Origin: DASWIG01 sp965371445
Lineage (GTDB): Bacteria; Acidobacteriota; Thermoanaerobaculia; Multivoradales; J023
Direction: 5' to 3'
NCBI GenBank assembly: GCA_965371445.1
Contig: CBDUYN010000218.1
Coordinates: 1 to 15,305, forward strand
Length of the DNA: 15,305 bases
Part shown: piece after piece, positions 5,728-13,578 of the stretch
How positions within the stretch are numbered: the stretch's first letter is position 1
How the letters are laid out: each line of letters begins with the position of its first letter
Made by a program: the position numbers and the translations under genes
Notes under the pieces: generated by a model
What the model was told of the DNA's origin: nothing
The model's database searches: none
The model's input: the letters and a program-made list of their open reading frames with translations, nothing else

Positions 5728-8700
5728 GCGACGCGAACGATCCCCGGAAGACGCCGGCCGACGAGACGGCGGTAACCCTCAAGACGCCGGCCGCCCGTCC
5801 GGCTGCCGACTCCGAGCAGACCGTCAAGACGTCGGTTCCGCCGGGAGCGGCCCCGGCCTCTCCGGGCCCTGCATCTCTGGGTCCGGCCGACAACCCGGAC
5901 GTGACTTTTCGTCTGAGCCCGCAGGCCAAGCTCCGGATGCTCCAGGAAGGGTCCGTCGTCGCGGGACGCTACAAGATCGAGCGAATCCTCGGCGTCGGCG
6001 GCATGGGCGTCGTCTACCAGGCCCTCGACCAGGCCCTGGGGATCCAGATTGCGCTCAAGGTCCTGCGTCCCGAGGTGGCGCAGGACGAGGAGTTCCTGGA
6101 ACGCTTCCGCAACGAGCTGCTGATCGCTCGCCAGGTCACGCACCGCAACGTCGTGCGTCTCCACGACATCGGCGAGCACGAAGGCCTCTACTACATGTCG
6201 ATGGACCTGGTGACCGGCCGTTCTCTCCAGGACATGCTCAAGGAGGAACGCCAGCTGGAGCCGGCGGAGGCGATGCGCATCTTCCTCCAGATCGCCCGGG
6301 CGCTCGCTGAGGCGCATCGCCAGAGCGTGGTCCACCGCGACCTGAAGCCCGCCAACATCCTCCTCGGTACCGAGAACGGCGAGGCCTACATCTCGGACTT
6401 CGGGATCGCCCGCTCGCTCTCCGTCCAGGGCCTGACCCAGACAGGTGTGGTCGTCGGCACGCCCCACTACCTCTCGCCCGAGCAGGCGCGGGGCGAGAAA
6501 GTCGGCGCACCGAGCGACATCTACTCGCTGGGCATCATCTTCGTCGAGATGCTCTCCGGTAAGCTCCCGTTCACCGGCGGGACGTTGCTTGAGATCCTCG
6601 CGCAGCGCATCACCGGTCACCGCAAGAGTCTCGCCGAGCTCGGCGTCGAGGTCGATCCGGGGCTCGCGGCGGTGATCGACCGGTGCCTGGCGACCGCTCC
6701 CGAGGACCGCTACGCCTCGGCCACCGAGCTCGTCGACGACCTGGAGGACCTCGAACGGCCCGCCGAGCGGGTGAGGCAGGAGAAGCGGCGGCGGTTCCTC
6801 GTCCGTGCCTCCTGGGCCGCGGCCGCCCTTGCCGCCTTGGTCCTCGTCGTCGTGGCGGTGGTGCGCTTCCTGCCGGCGCCGCGCGAAGAAGTGACGGCGC
6901 CTCCGGCGCCGCCGCCGGCCGCCGAGGCGGTCCCGGCCAAAGCACGCTACTCGGTGGCCGTCTTGCCGTTTCGTGGCGCCGAAGGCCGCGACGACCTGGC
7001 CTGGGCCTCGACTGGCATTGCCGAGATGGTTTCCGCGGCCCTCGCCGAGAGCGAAGACCTCCGGGTCGTCGAGAGCCTGCGGGTCTTCCAGACGCTCCAG
7101 GACCTCGGGTTTGCTCCCGGCCAGATCCGAGAGGACCAGATGGCCCAGCTGGCCGAGGTCTTCGAGGCCAACCGCCTGGTCGCCGGGAGCCTTCGCGCGA
7201 CCGGCGAGACGGTCCTCGTCGAGGCACGCCTCGTCGAGGTCGACCGCCCCGGCTCCCCGGCGCGGAAGCTCGAGCCGCTCCAGGGCCAGGTCACGGACCT
7301 CTTCGACCTGGTCGCGGAGCTCGGCGCGTCGCTGCGTGAAGCCCTGGAGGTGGAAGACGAGGCCGTGGCGGCGGTCCCGCTCACCGCCTCGCCCACCGCC
7401 ATGGAGGCCTACACCCGCGGCCTCGACTTCCTGTCGCGGAGCGAAACCCTCAAGGCGGCCCCGGAGCTCGAGCGCTCGGTCGCGGAAGACCCCGATTTTG
7501 CCGCCGCCTGGGTACGCCTCGCCCAGACCTACGAGGAGCTGGGCCGGTTCGACGAAGCCCTGGAGGCGGCCCGCGAATCGGTACGCGCTGCGGGGACGAG
7601 CTCCGGCCGGCTCGGCTACGAAGCGCGGGCCCGGGAGGCCCTGCTGCGGGGCGAGAACGAGACCGCCCAGCGGTTCCTCGCGGAGCTTGTCGAGCGTTAC
7701 CCCAACGACACCGGAGCCCACATCGCGCTCGCCGAGGCCTACGGCCAGGAAGGCCGGTTCACCGAGGCCGTCGAGCGCCTGAAACGGGCCGTCGAGATCG
7801 ACGGCTCCCAGCCCCGGGCGTGGTACCTTCTGGGACGTTTCTCGATCATGGCGGGCGACGCCCGGCGCGCGGTCGACGAATACCTGGTGCAGGCCCTGAT
7901 CCAGCACCGGACGCTGCGCAACGAGCAAGGCCGGGCCGAGGTCCACAACGCCTTCGGCGTCGCCTACCAGAACCTCGGACAGCTCGACGAAGCGGCCACG
8001 AGCTACCGCACGGCGGCGGAGCTCCGCGAGCGCCTCGGCGATCGGCGCGGGCTCGCCACGAGCCTCAAGAACCTGGCGATGGTCGAGCTCATCCGGGGCG
8101 ACGACGAGGCCGCCGAAGGCCACTTCACGACCGCTCTCCGGATCCACGAGGAGCTCGGCAACCGGCCCGGGATCGCCGAGCTGCAAAACGCCCTCGGCGT
8201 CCTCGAGGAGGAACGCGGCCGCTACCGCGAGGCGCTCGAGGCCTATCGCGCGGCGCTTCAGACCCGCAAGGACCTGGGCGACGACTGGGCGCTCGCCGAA
8301 AGCCGCGCCAACGTCGGCTACAGCTACTACCTGCTCGGCGAATACGACAACGCCGTCCTCTTCCTCGAAAAAGGCCTCGACCTCTACCGCCAGCTCGATG
8401 AGGCCCGCGGCACGGTCCTGATCCTCCAGTCGCTCGGCTTCTGCCAGACGGCCCAGGGCCAGTGGACGAAAGCGTCGGTTTCGTTTCTCGACGCGCTCAA
8501 CCTGGCGCGCGAGGGCTCCTTGCCGACGCCGACCGCCGTGTCGCACGGCAACCTGGGTCTCCTGGCCCAGAACGAAGGACGCTACCGTGCGGCCTTCGAG
8601 TCCTACGGCGAGGCGCTTTCCATTCTGGAGGGGGTCGGCGACGTCCAGGGCCAGGTGGAGTACCTGCTGCGGGAGGCGGAGGCCTACCTCGAGCTCGGTT

Positions 8701-9326
8701 CGGCCGCGGAGGCGGACGCCCGGCTCGCGCGCGTCGTCGAGCTCCAGGCGGACGACGCCAACCGCGAAGATCGGGCGACCCTGCTGCGCCTGCGCGGCCG
8801 CTCGAAGGCGCTGCGCGGCGAAAGCGACGCGGCAGGCCGTTTCTTCGCCGAAGCCGTGGCCGAGGCCGAGGCGAGCCGCCACGCCGCGATGGCCATCGCG
8901 GCGCGGATCGACGCCGGAATCCATCAGCTCACGACGGGCGACGCCGCACAGGCGTTGCGTGACCTCCGAGCCACGGCCGAGGACGCGGAGCGGCTCGGCC
9001 ACGCCCTCTTGAAGCTCCGTTCGGCCGCGGCCTTGGCCCGGGCCCAGCTCGAGAGCGGCGACGCTGAAGGCGCTGAGGAGACGCTGCGTCAAGCCCTGCG
9101 CCTCGCGGAAAGCCGCGACGCCAACGGCTACGGCGGTACCTACCGGCTTCGCCAGCTCCTCGCCGTGGCCCTGGAAGGGCTGGGCCGCGCCGACGCGGCC
9201 GGGCGCGCTCGGCGCGACGCGACCGCCGACCTCAAGAAGGTTCGCGACGAGGTCCCGCAAGGGCTCCTCCCCAACTTCGACGCCTTGCCCGCCGTCGCCA
9301 AGATCGCCGGTGCTTCCGTAGGCTAG
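5724..9326 (+). CDS. Transmembrane PknB-type Ser/Thr protein kinase with FlgO/TolB-like and TPR sensor region
   Basis: 1200 residues. A Pro/Ala-rich N-terminal tail (1-65) precedes a complete Hanks-type kinase: glycine loop GVGGMGVV (90-97), Lys112 in ALKVL, Glu131, catalytic HRDLKPAN (204-211), DFG (225-227) and activation segment GTPHYLSPEQ (245-254). A basic stretch RQEKRRR (351-357) and a single membrane helix (about 364-383) put the kinase inside the cell. The rest lies outside: a Pro/Ala linker, a YSVAVLPFRG...W.STGIAEM segment (409-510) like FlgO/TolB N-terminal domains, then a long run of TPRs (about 557-1150), several with roughly 40-residue spacing. All kinase residues are present, so it should be active. 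The TTG start is supported by AAGGAG five bases upstream. The substrate is unknown; such kinases sense envelope signals. It converges with the next gene, leaving 26 bp. Confidence 0.92.
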   Translation: MSDANDPRKTPADETAVTLKTPAARPAADSEQTVKTSVPPGAAPASPGPASLGPADNPDVTFRLSPQAKLRMLQEGSVVAGRYKIERILGVGGMGVVYQALDQALGIQIALKVLRPEVAQDEEFLERFRNELLIARQVTHRNVVRLHDIGEHEGLYYMSMDLVTGRSLQDMLKEERQLEPAEAMRIFLQIARALAEAHRQSVVHRDLKPANILLGTENGEAYISDFGIARSLSVQGLTQTGVVVGTPHYLSPEQARGEKVGAPSDIYSLGIIFVEMLSGKLPFTGGTLLEILAQRITGHRKSLAELGVEVDPGLAAVIDRCLATAPEDRYASATELVDDLEDLERPAERVRQEKRRRFLVRASWAAAALAALVLVVVAVVRFLPAPREEVTAPPAPPPAAEAVPAKARYSVAVLPFRGAEGRDDLAWASTGIAEMVSAALAESEDLRVVESLRVFQTLQDLGFAPGQIREDQMAQLAEVFEANRLVAGSLRATGETVLVEARLVEVDRPGSPARKLEPLQGQVTDLFDLVAELGASLREALEVEDEAVAAVPLTASPTAMEAYTRGLDFLSRSETLKAAPELERSVAEDPDFAAAWVRLAQTYEELGRFDEALEAARESVRAAGTSSGRLGYEARAREALLRGENETAQRFLAELVERYPNDTGAHIALAEAYGQEGRFTEAVERLKRAVEIDGSQPRAWYLLGRFSIMAGDARRAVDEYLVQALIQHRTLRNEQGRAEVHNAFGVAYQNLGQLDEAATSYRTAAELRERLGDRRGLATSLKNLAMVELIRGDDEAAEGHFTTALRIHEELGNRPGIAELQNALGVLEEERGRYREALEAYRAALQTRKDLGDDWALAESRANVGYSYYLLGEYDNAVLFLEKGLDLYRQLDEARGTVLILQSLGFCQTAQGQWTKASVSFLDALNLAREGSLPTPTAVSHGNLGLLAQNEGRYRAAFESYGEALSILEGVGDVQGQVEYLLREAEAYLELGSAAEADARLARVVELQADDANREDRATLLRLRGRSKALRGESDAAGRFFAEAVAEAEASRHAAMAIAARIDAGIHQLTTGDAAQALRDLRATAEDAERLGHALLKLRSAAALARAQLESGDAEGAEETLRQALRLAESRDANGYGGTYRLRQLLAVALEGLGRADAAGRARRDATADLKKVRDEVPQGLLPNFDALPAVAKIAGASVG

Positions 9327-9352
9327 GCCGAGCTGGTCGGGGCAGGCTTCTA

Positions 9353-10018
9353 CTAGGATCCGCCGACAGCGCTCGACCAGGCGGACGTCGATCCCGACTC
9401 GAAACCGTCGGCGAAGATCCCCGCCGGTTGGATCGTGCCGCCCCCGGAGATCAGCAGGCCGTTGTTGAGCGACTCGGCGAGCGTCCCCGGCTGATTGCCG
9501 AGCGCCGTCGGAGCGACGACGTCGATCTCGACGAGGGTCCCCGGAACCACCCCCCAGGCGAACGTGATCAAAAGCTCCGCCACCTGGTCGCCAGGTGCCG
9601 CGTTGTTGAGGACAAGGGGTACCGGCGCCGTGGCTTCATCGAAAGCGACGATCCAGCTGTGGCGATTCCCCACCGAGCCCTCGGTCTCGAAAAGTGGCAC
9701 GAGCGACGCGGTAACGCCGGCACGCTCGACGTCGATCGCGGCGACCGCCTCCTGCGGCGTGTACTCGACGGTGATGGCGAGGTCCTGGATCTTGAAACCC
9801 GCGGCGGCGTCGCCTCCCAGGGGCGTCCCACTCACGTCGCGGACGTAGATAGGCACGACGACCGTCGCGCCCGGCGTCACCGGGGCGAAGACGTCGGGAG
9901 CGAAGACACCGTCCTGACCTGAGGCGGGTGGACCCAAGAGAACCGCGGCGGCGAAGCCGGCCAGCCAGGCCGGGAGCCTTCCGCGGCGGGGGAGGGATTG
10001 TTTTGGGGAGATGGCCAT
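9353..10018 (-). CDS. Secreted protein, possibly cohesin-like, with DGFESG C-terminal tail
   Basis: 221 residues. The start ATG (10018-10016) has AAGGAGGA four bases upstream. A basic N-terminus, a hydrophobic core (WLAGFAAAVLLG) and a likely cleavage after PASG make a signal peptide. Residues about 36-195 alternate short beta strands: GATVVVPIYVRDVSG, then LAITVEYTPQEAV, then VAELLITFAWGVVPGTLVEIDVV. That rhythm resembles cohesin or related carbohydrate-binding-module folds, but I cannot confirm it by eye. The end, GIFADGFESGSTSAWS (200-215), is a tail seen in many secreted proteins of unrelated Gram-negative genomes; its role is unknown to me. The protein is probably extracellular. The dockerin-like protein at 3954 is a possible partner. 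It is transcribed alone from a TGCTAGACT promoter. Confidence 0.7.
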   Translation of the reverse strand: MAISPKQSLPRRGRLPAWLAGFAAAVLLGPPASGQDGVFAPDVFAPVTPGATVVVPIYVRDVSGTPLGGDAAAGFKIQDLAITVEYTPQEAVAAIDVERAGVTASLVPLFETEGSVGNRHSWIVAFDEATAPVPLVLNNAAPGDQVAELLITFAWGVVPGTLVEIDVVAPTALGNQPGTLAESLNNGLLISGGGTIQPAGIFADGFESGSTSAWSSAVGGS

Positions 10019-10042
10019 CGGGTCCTCCTTTCGGGATGCAGT

Positions 10043-10051
10043 AGTCTAGCA
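10043..10051 (-). promoter_or_regulatory. Extended -10 promoter of the 221-residue secreted protein
   Basis: On the minus strand TGCTAGACT (10051-10043) forms an extended -10. The expected start point leaves a leader of about 18-20 bases that contains AAGGAGGA before the ATG at 10018. The same TGCTAGANT core precedes the NACHT and M20 genes. Confidence 0.5.
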
Positions 10052-10118
10052 GGCTCGCTCCGTCAGTGCCAGGCAAGGTCACCCACCCAGACGAGTCACG
10101 GCGACCTCCGCCCGGTAG

Positions 10119-10223
10119 CGGCAGGCGCGTCACTTCGCCAGCGCGGACTGGCAGACGCTCTCGATCGCCAAGGGCCGCTCGGAGGAGCTCCGCGCCGATG
10201 CGGCGGCCTATCTCGGGAAGTAG
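10119..10223 (+). pseudogene. 3'-end relic of a lost gene
   Basis: After an in-frame TAG (10116-10118), 34 codons run to a TAG at 10221-10223, ending SEELRADAAAYLGK. Thirty-one of the 34 codons end in G or C, the same bias as the real genes here, and the residues look like the helical end of a soluble protein. There is no start codon in this frame, and a terminator follows at once. It is best read as the surviving tail of a gene deleted upstream. The family is not recognised; a lost adaptor gene of the RND system is possible but unsupported. Confidence 0.4.
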
Positions 10224-10270
10224 GTCAGGCTGTGCCTGACGTCTGGGTGCATCCAGACGGAGCATTTTTT
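10224..10270 (+). terminator. Tandem hairpins with T-run before the RND gene
   Basis: GTCAGGC-TGT-GCCTGAC (10224-10240) is followed by CGTCTGGG-TGCA-TCCAGACG (10240-10259, one G-T pair), and six T's at 10265-10270. The arrangement is that of a rho-independent terminator on the plus strand. It directly follows the stop codon of the relic at 10119-10223, which supports a former gene there. Confidence 0.65.
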
Positions 10271-10285
10271 CTTGGGGTTTCCGCG

Positions 10286-10291
10286 TATGAT
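10286..10291 (+). promoter_or_regulatory. -10 hexamer of the RND gene, probably leaderless
   Basis: TATGAT lies seven bases before the ATG at 10299. No Shine-Dalgarno sequence precedes that ATG, so transcription and translation may begin at the same base. No good -35 is visible at the usual spacing. Confidence 0.45.
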
Positions 10292-10298
10292 CTCCTGC

Positions 10299-13200
10299 AT
10301 GAGCGCACAACCCGGTCACCGCACCCCCGAGAAGACGAACCCCATCGTCCGTTTCGCCGTCGAACGGCGGGTGACGATGAGCATGGCCGTCCTCGGCATC
10401 CTCGTCCTCGGCTGGATTTCCCTGAAGCGTCTGCCGCTGGAGTTCTTGCCGACGTTCTCGTCGTCTAATATCTCGGTGACGGCCGAGTACCGTTCGTCCT
10501 CGCCCGAGGAGGTCGAGCGGCTGGTCGTACGTCACCTGGAAGACTCCCTGGGGACGATCAACGGCATCGACACGCTCTCGGCGAGCGCCTCGGCCGACTC
10601 CGGCCGGCTCGACATCACTTTCGTCGACGGCACCGACATGGACATGGCCATCGTCGACGTGCGCGACCGGATCGACCGGGTGCGCCACCTCCTGCCCTCG
10701 GACCTCGAACGTATCCGCATCCGCCGGTTCCAGTCGACCGACATCCCGGTGGTCTCGTTTCACCTGAGCGCCGACTGGGGAGACGAGCGCCTCTACGACT
10801 TCACCGAGACCGTGGTGCAGCGCCGCCTCGAGCGGCTCCCCGGCGTCGCCCAGGTCTCGGTCCGCGGGCTGCGGACGCCGGAGGTCCAGATCCGCCTCGA
10901 CCCCGACCGGATGGAAGCCTACGGCGTCGACGTGCGCGAGCTCCTGGGTGTGCTGCGCAGGAACAACCTGAACCTCTCCGCCGGCGACCTGCGCGAGGGC
11001 AACCGCAAGCTGCTGGTCCGAGTGGTCGGCGAGTTTACCAACCTCGGGGAAATTCGCCGTCTGCCGGTGGGCGGCACGGGTCTGCGCCTCGCCGACCTCG
11101 CCGAGGTGGTCTACACCTTCCCGCGCCAGGAGACCTTCAACTTCCTGAACGGCCGAAGCGCGCTCACCGTCCGGATCAACAAGGCCTCGACGTCGAACCT
11201 CCTGGAGGTGGTGGAAGTCGTGAAAAGCGAGATCGACGCGATCGCCGCCTTGCCCGAGGCCGAAGGGCTCGACTTCCGCATCTACCACGACGCTTCGACC
11301 GACGTCCGCAAGGGGATCGGCCAGCTGCGCAACGCGGGCCTGATCGGCGGCGCGCTCGCCATCGGTGCCGTCTTCCTCTTCCTGCGGCGCTTCCGGACGA
11401 CGGCGCTGGTCGCGGTCGCCATCCCGATCTCGGTGGTCTTCACCTTCGTCATCATGTACCTCCTGCGCCAGGCCGGGCTCCTCGACATCACGTTGAACGT
11501 GGTGAGCCTCTCCGGCTTGATGCTCGCCCTGGGGATGCTGGTCGACAACTCGATCGTAGTGATCGAGTCGATCTTTCGCCACCGCAACGAGCTCGGCGAG
11601 GACGCCAAGACGGCGACGCTGCGCGGGACCTCGGAGGTCGCCATGCCGGTCATCGCCTCGACGGCGACGACGCTTTGCGTCTTCCTGCCGCTTCTTTTCC
11701 TGGCCAGCGGCGGCGGTTTCTCCCGCTACCTGCGCGACGTCGGGGTAACGATCTCGATCGTCTCGGTGGCGGCGCTTCTCATGGCCTTGACGGTGGTGCC
11801 CATGGTGGCGGCCGTGATGCTCGCCCACCAGACCTCCAGGCCGTCGCGCTTGCTCGACTCCGTCAACCGCGGCTACGCGAGGGCGCTCGCCTTCACGCTC
11901 CACCACCGCTTCGTCTTCATGGTGCTCCTGGGCTTCATGCTCTGGGGCTCCTGGAACCTCTTCAACTCGATCGAACGGACGTTCTCGTCGCGCTCGCTGG
12001 AACGTCAGGTCCGCTTGAACGTCGACACGCCCCGCCAGTACTCTCTGGAACAGACGGCGGCGCTTTACGAGGAGATCTACTCGACGCTCGACACCCGCCG
12101 CAAGGAGCTTGGAATCGCCGACATCGTCTACAGCTACAACCGCGGCACCGGACGCTCGCGCAGCGGCTGGAGCCGTTCGCGGCGCATGGAGATCTACCTC
12201 CTCGACGAGGACGAAAGCGATCTTTCGACGAGCGAGATCCAGAACCGGATCCGGGAGCTTCTGCCCACGAAAGCCGGCGTCAAGACCCGCCTCGCCCAGA
12301 GCCGCGGTCACGGCGGCATGTCGGGGGTGACGGTCGAGATCATGGGCGACGACAATTCGGTCCTGGAGCTTATGGCGGCGAACCTCGTCGGCCAGCTCGA
12401 GGACCTGCCGATGATCCGCGACGTCGACACCTCGCTCGAGGACGGCGACCAGGAGATCCACGTCCAGGTGGGACGCGAGCGCGCCCAGCAGGTGGGGCTC
12501 TCGACCCAGGCGGTGGCGTTTACCGTCAACAACTCCCTTTCGGGCCGCGCGGTGAGCCACTACAAGACCGAGGCGCGCGAGGTGGACCTCGTGATGCAGT
12601 ACGCCGAGGAGGAGCGCGAGACGCTCGACCAGCTGAAGAAAGTCCCGGTCTTTATCGGCGGTGGCCTGCCTGGCTCCGGCGACGGCGGACGGCCCACGGC
12701 GCTGCCGCTCTCGGCGCTGGCGGATTTCGAATACGTCTCGGGGCCGCGCTCGATCAATCGCGAGAACCGACTGTCCAAGATCACGATCACCGCCAACGTC
12801 ACCGACACGAAGATGGCTTTTGCCGCCATGGGGGCGGTGCGCGCCATGATGTCGAGCTACGCCTTGCCGCCCGGCTACAGCTGGAGCTTCGGCCGCTGGA
12901 CCCGTCACCAGCAGCAGGACGAGAAAGGCTCGAAGTTCGCCCTGATCTTCGCCGTGGCGCTCATCTACATGCTGATGGCGGCGCTTTTCGAGAGCTTCAC
13001 GCAGCCGTTTACCATCATGTTTTCGGTGCCGTTCGCTCTGCTCGGCGTCGGCGTGGTGATGAAGCTCGCCGGCCAGCCGCGCGACAACATGACGGAGATC
13101 GGGCTTCTGATCCTACTGGGGGTCGTGGTCAACAACGCGATCGTCCTGATCGACCACGTCAACCGTCTGCGCGGCGAGGGGATGAAAGTCGAGGAGGCGA

Positions 13201-13523
13201 TCATCCTGGGCGGCCAACATCGGCTCCGTCCGATCCTGATCACCGCGGTGACGACGATCCTCGGTCTCTTGCCGATGGTGGCGCCGTTTTTCCTGCCCCA
13301 GTACTTCGGGTCCCTCGAAGGACGCGCCGCCAGTTGGGCGCCGGTGGGGCTCGTCATCATGGGTGGGCTGACGACGTCGACGTTCCTGACGCTGATGATC
13401 ATCCCGACGATCTACTCGGCGGTCGACGACGTGGCGTTGTTTGGACGGCGGGTGCTGCGCGAGGCGCTGGCGATGCCCGGCAAGGCGGTCGAGGCGGCGG
13501 CGGAAGCCGATCCGGCGGTCTGA
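10299..13523 (+). CDS. RND-family efflux permease (HAE1/SwrC-like)
   Basis: 1074 residues, the usual length for AcrB/SwrC-type RND pumps. These inner-membrane trimers use proton entry to export hydrophobic compounds or lipids through a periplasmic adaptor and an outer-membrane channel. The N-terminal helix NPIVRFAVERRVTMSMAVLG, first membrane span, large periplasmic loop, six-span bundle, second loop (from about 555) and last bundle are all present. Membrane helix 4 has LVDNSIVVIES, with Asp416-Asn417 where AcrB has two Asp. Helix 10 has VVVNNAIVLIDHVN (Asn945-Asn946) in place of the AcrB Lys region. Both variants are usual in SwrC-like pumps. ATG 10299 is preferred to the in-frame TTG at 10272 because the -10 hexamer lies between them. 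No adaptor or TolC gene adjoins it; a gene relic lies upstream. Substrate not predictable. Confidence 0.92.
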   Translation: MSAQPGHRTPEKTNPIVRFAVERRVTMSMAVLGILVLGWISLKRLPLEFLPTFSSSNISVTAEYRSSSPEEVERLVVRHLEDSLGTINGIDTLSASASADSGRLDITFVDGTDMDMAIVDVRDRIDRVRHLLPSDLERIRIRRFQSTDIPVVSFHLSADWGDERLYDFTETVVQRRLERLPGVAQVSVRGLRTPEVQIRLDPDRMEAYGVDVRELLGVLRRNNLNLSAGDLREGNRKLLVRVVGEFTNLGEIRRLPVGGTGLRLADLAEVVYTFPRQETFNFLNGRSALTVRINKASTSNLLEVVEVVKSEIDAIAALPEAEGLDFRIYHDASTDVRKGIGQLRNAGLIGGALAIGAVFLFLRRFRTTALVAVAIPISVVFTFVIMYLLRQAGLLDITLNVVSLSGLMLALGMLVDNSIVVIESIFRHRNELGEDAKTATLRGTSEVAMPVIASTATTLCVFLPLLFLASGGGFSRYLRDVGVTISIVSVAALLMALTVVPMVAAVMLAHQTSRPSRLLDSVNRGYARALAFTLHHRFVFMVLLGFMLWGSWNLFNSIERTFSSRSLERQVRLNVDTPRQYSLEQTAALYEEIYSTLDTRRKELGIADIVYSYNRGTGRSRSGWSRSRRMEIYLLDEDESDLSTSEIQNRIRELLPTKAGVKTRLAQSRGHGGMSGVTVEIMGDDNSVLELMAANLVGQLEDLPMIRDVDTSLEDGDQEIHVQVGRERAQQVGLSTQAVAFTVNNSLSGRAVSHYKTEAREVDLVMQYAEEERETLDQLKKVPVFIGGGLPGSGDGGRPTALPLSALADFEYVSGPRSINRENRLSKITITANVTDTKMAFAAMGAVRAMMSSYALPPGYSWSFGRWTRHQQQDEKGSKFALIFAVALIYMLMAALFESFTQPFTIMFSVPFALLGVGVVMKLAGQPRDNMTEIGLLILLGVVVNNAIVLIDHVNRLRGEGMKVEEAIILGGQHRLRPILITAVTTILGLLPMVAPFFLPQYFGSLEGRAASWAPVGLVIMGGLTTSTFLTLMIIPTIYSAVDDVALFGRRVLREALAMPGKAVEAAAEADPAV

Positions 13524-13558
13524 GGCAGGGCAGGCTCCGGCCCGAGGCGCATCGATCT

Positions 13559-13578
13559 GGCGTAGGGCACCCTACGCC
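13559..13578. terminator. Symmetrical hairpin between convergent genes
   Basis: GGCGTAGGG-CA-CCCTACGCC is a perfect 9-bp stem with a 2-base centre. It lies between the RND stop (13523) and the end of the minus-strand gene, and it includes that gene's stop codon (13572-13574). No T-run follows on either strand, so it is a possible bidirectional terminator or a small palindromic repeat. Confidence 0.4.

Noticed and set aside
4317..9260. A 1647-codon open frame on the minus strand opposite the dockerin-like protein and kinase genes
   Set aside because: It spans two clear genes, has no start context or domain signature, and its Arg/Gly/Glu/Leu-rich product is what high-GC codon bias yields on the opposite strand.
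10272..10298. TTG at 10272 as start of the RND permease
   Set aside because: The -10 hexamer TATGAT lies inside this extension, and the ATG at 10299 already gives a full-length N-terminus.
9636..12908. A 1090-codon minus-strand open frame opposite the RND gene
   Set aside because: Antisense shadow of the transporter; composition rich in Arg, His, Asp, Glu and Gly with no recognisable family. Its end also runs antisense-frame through the 221-residue protein gene.
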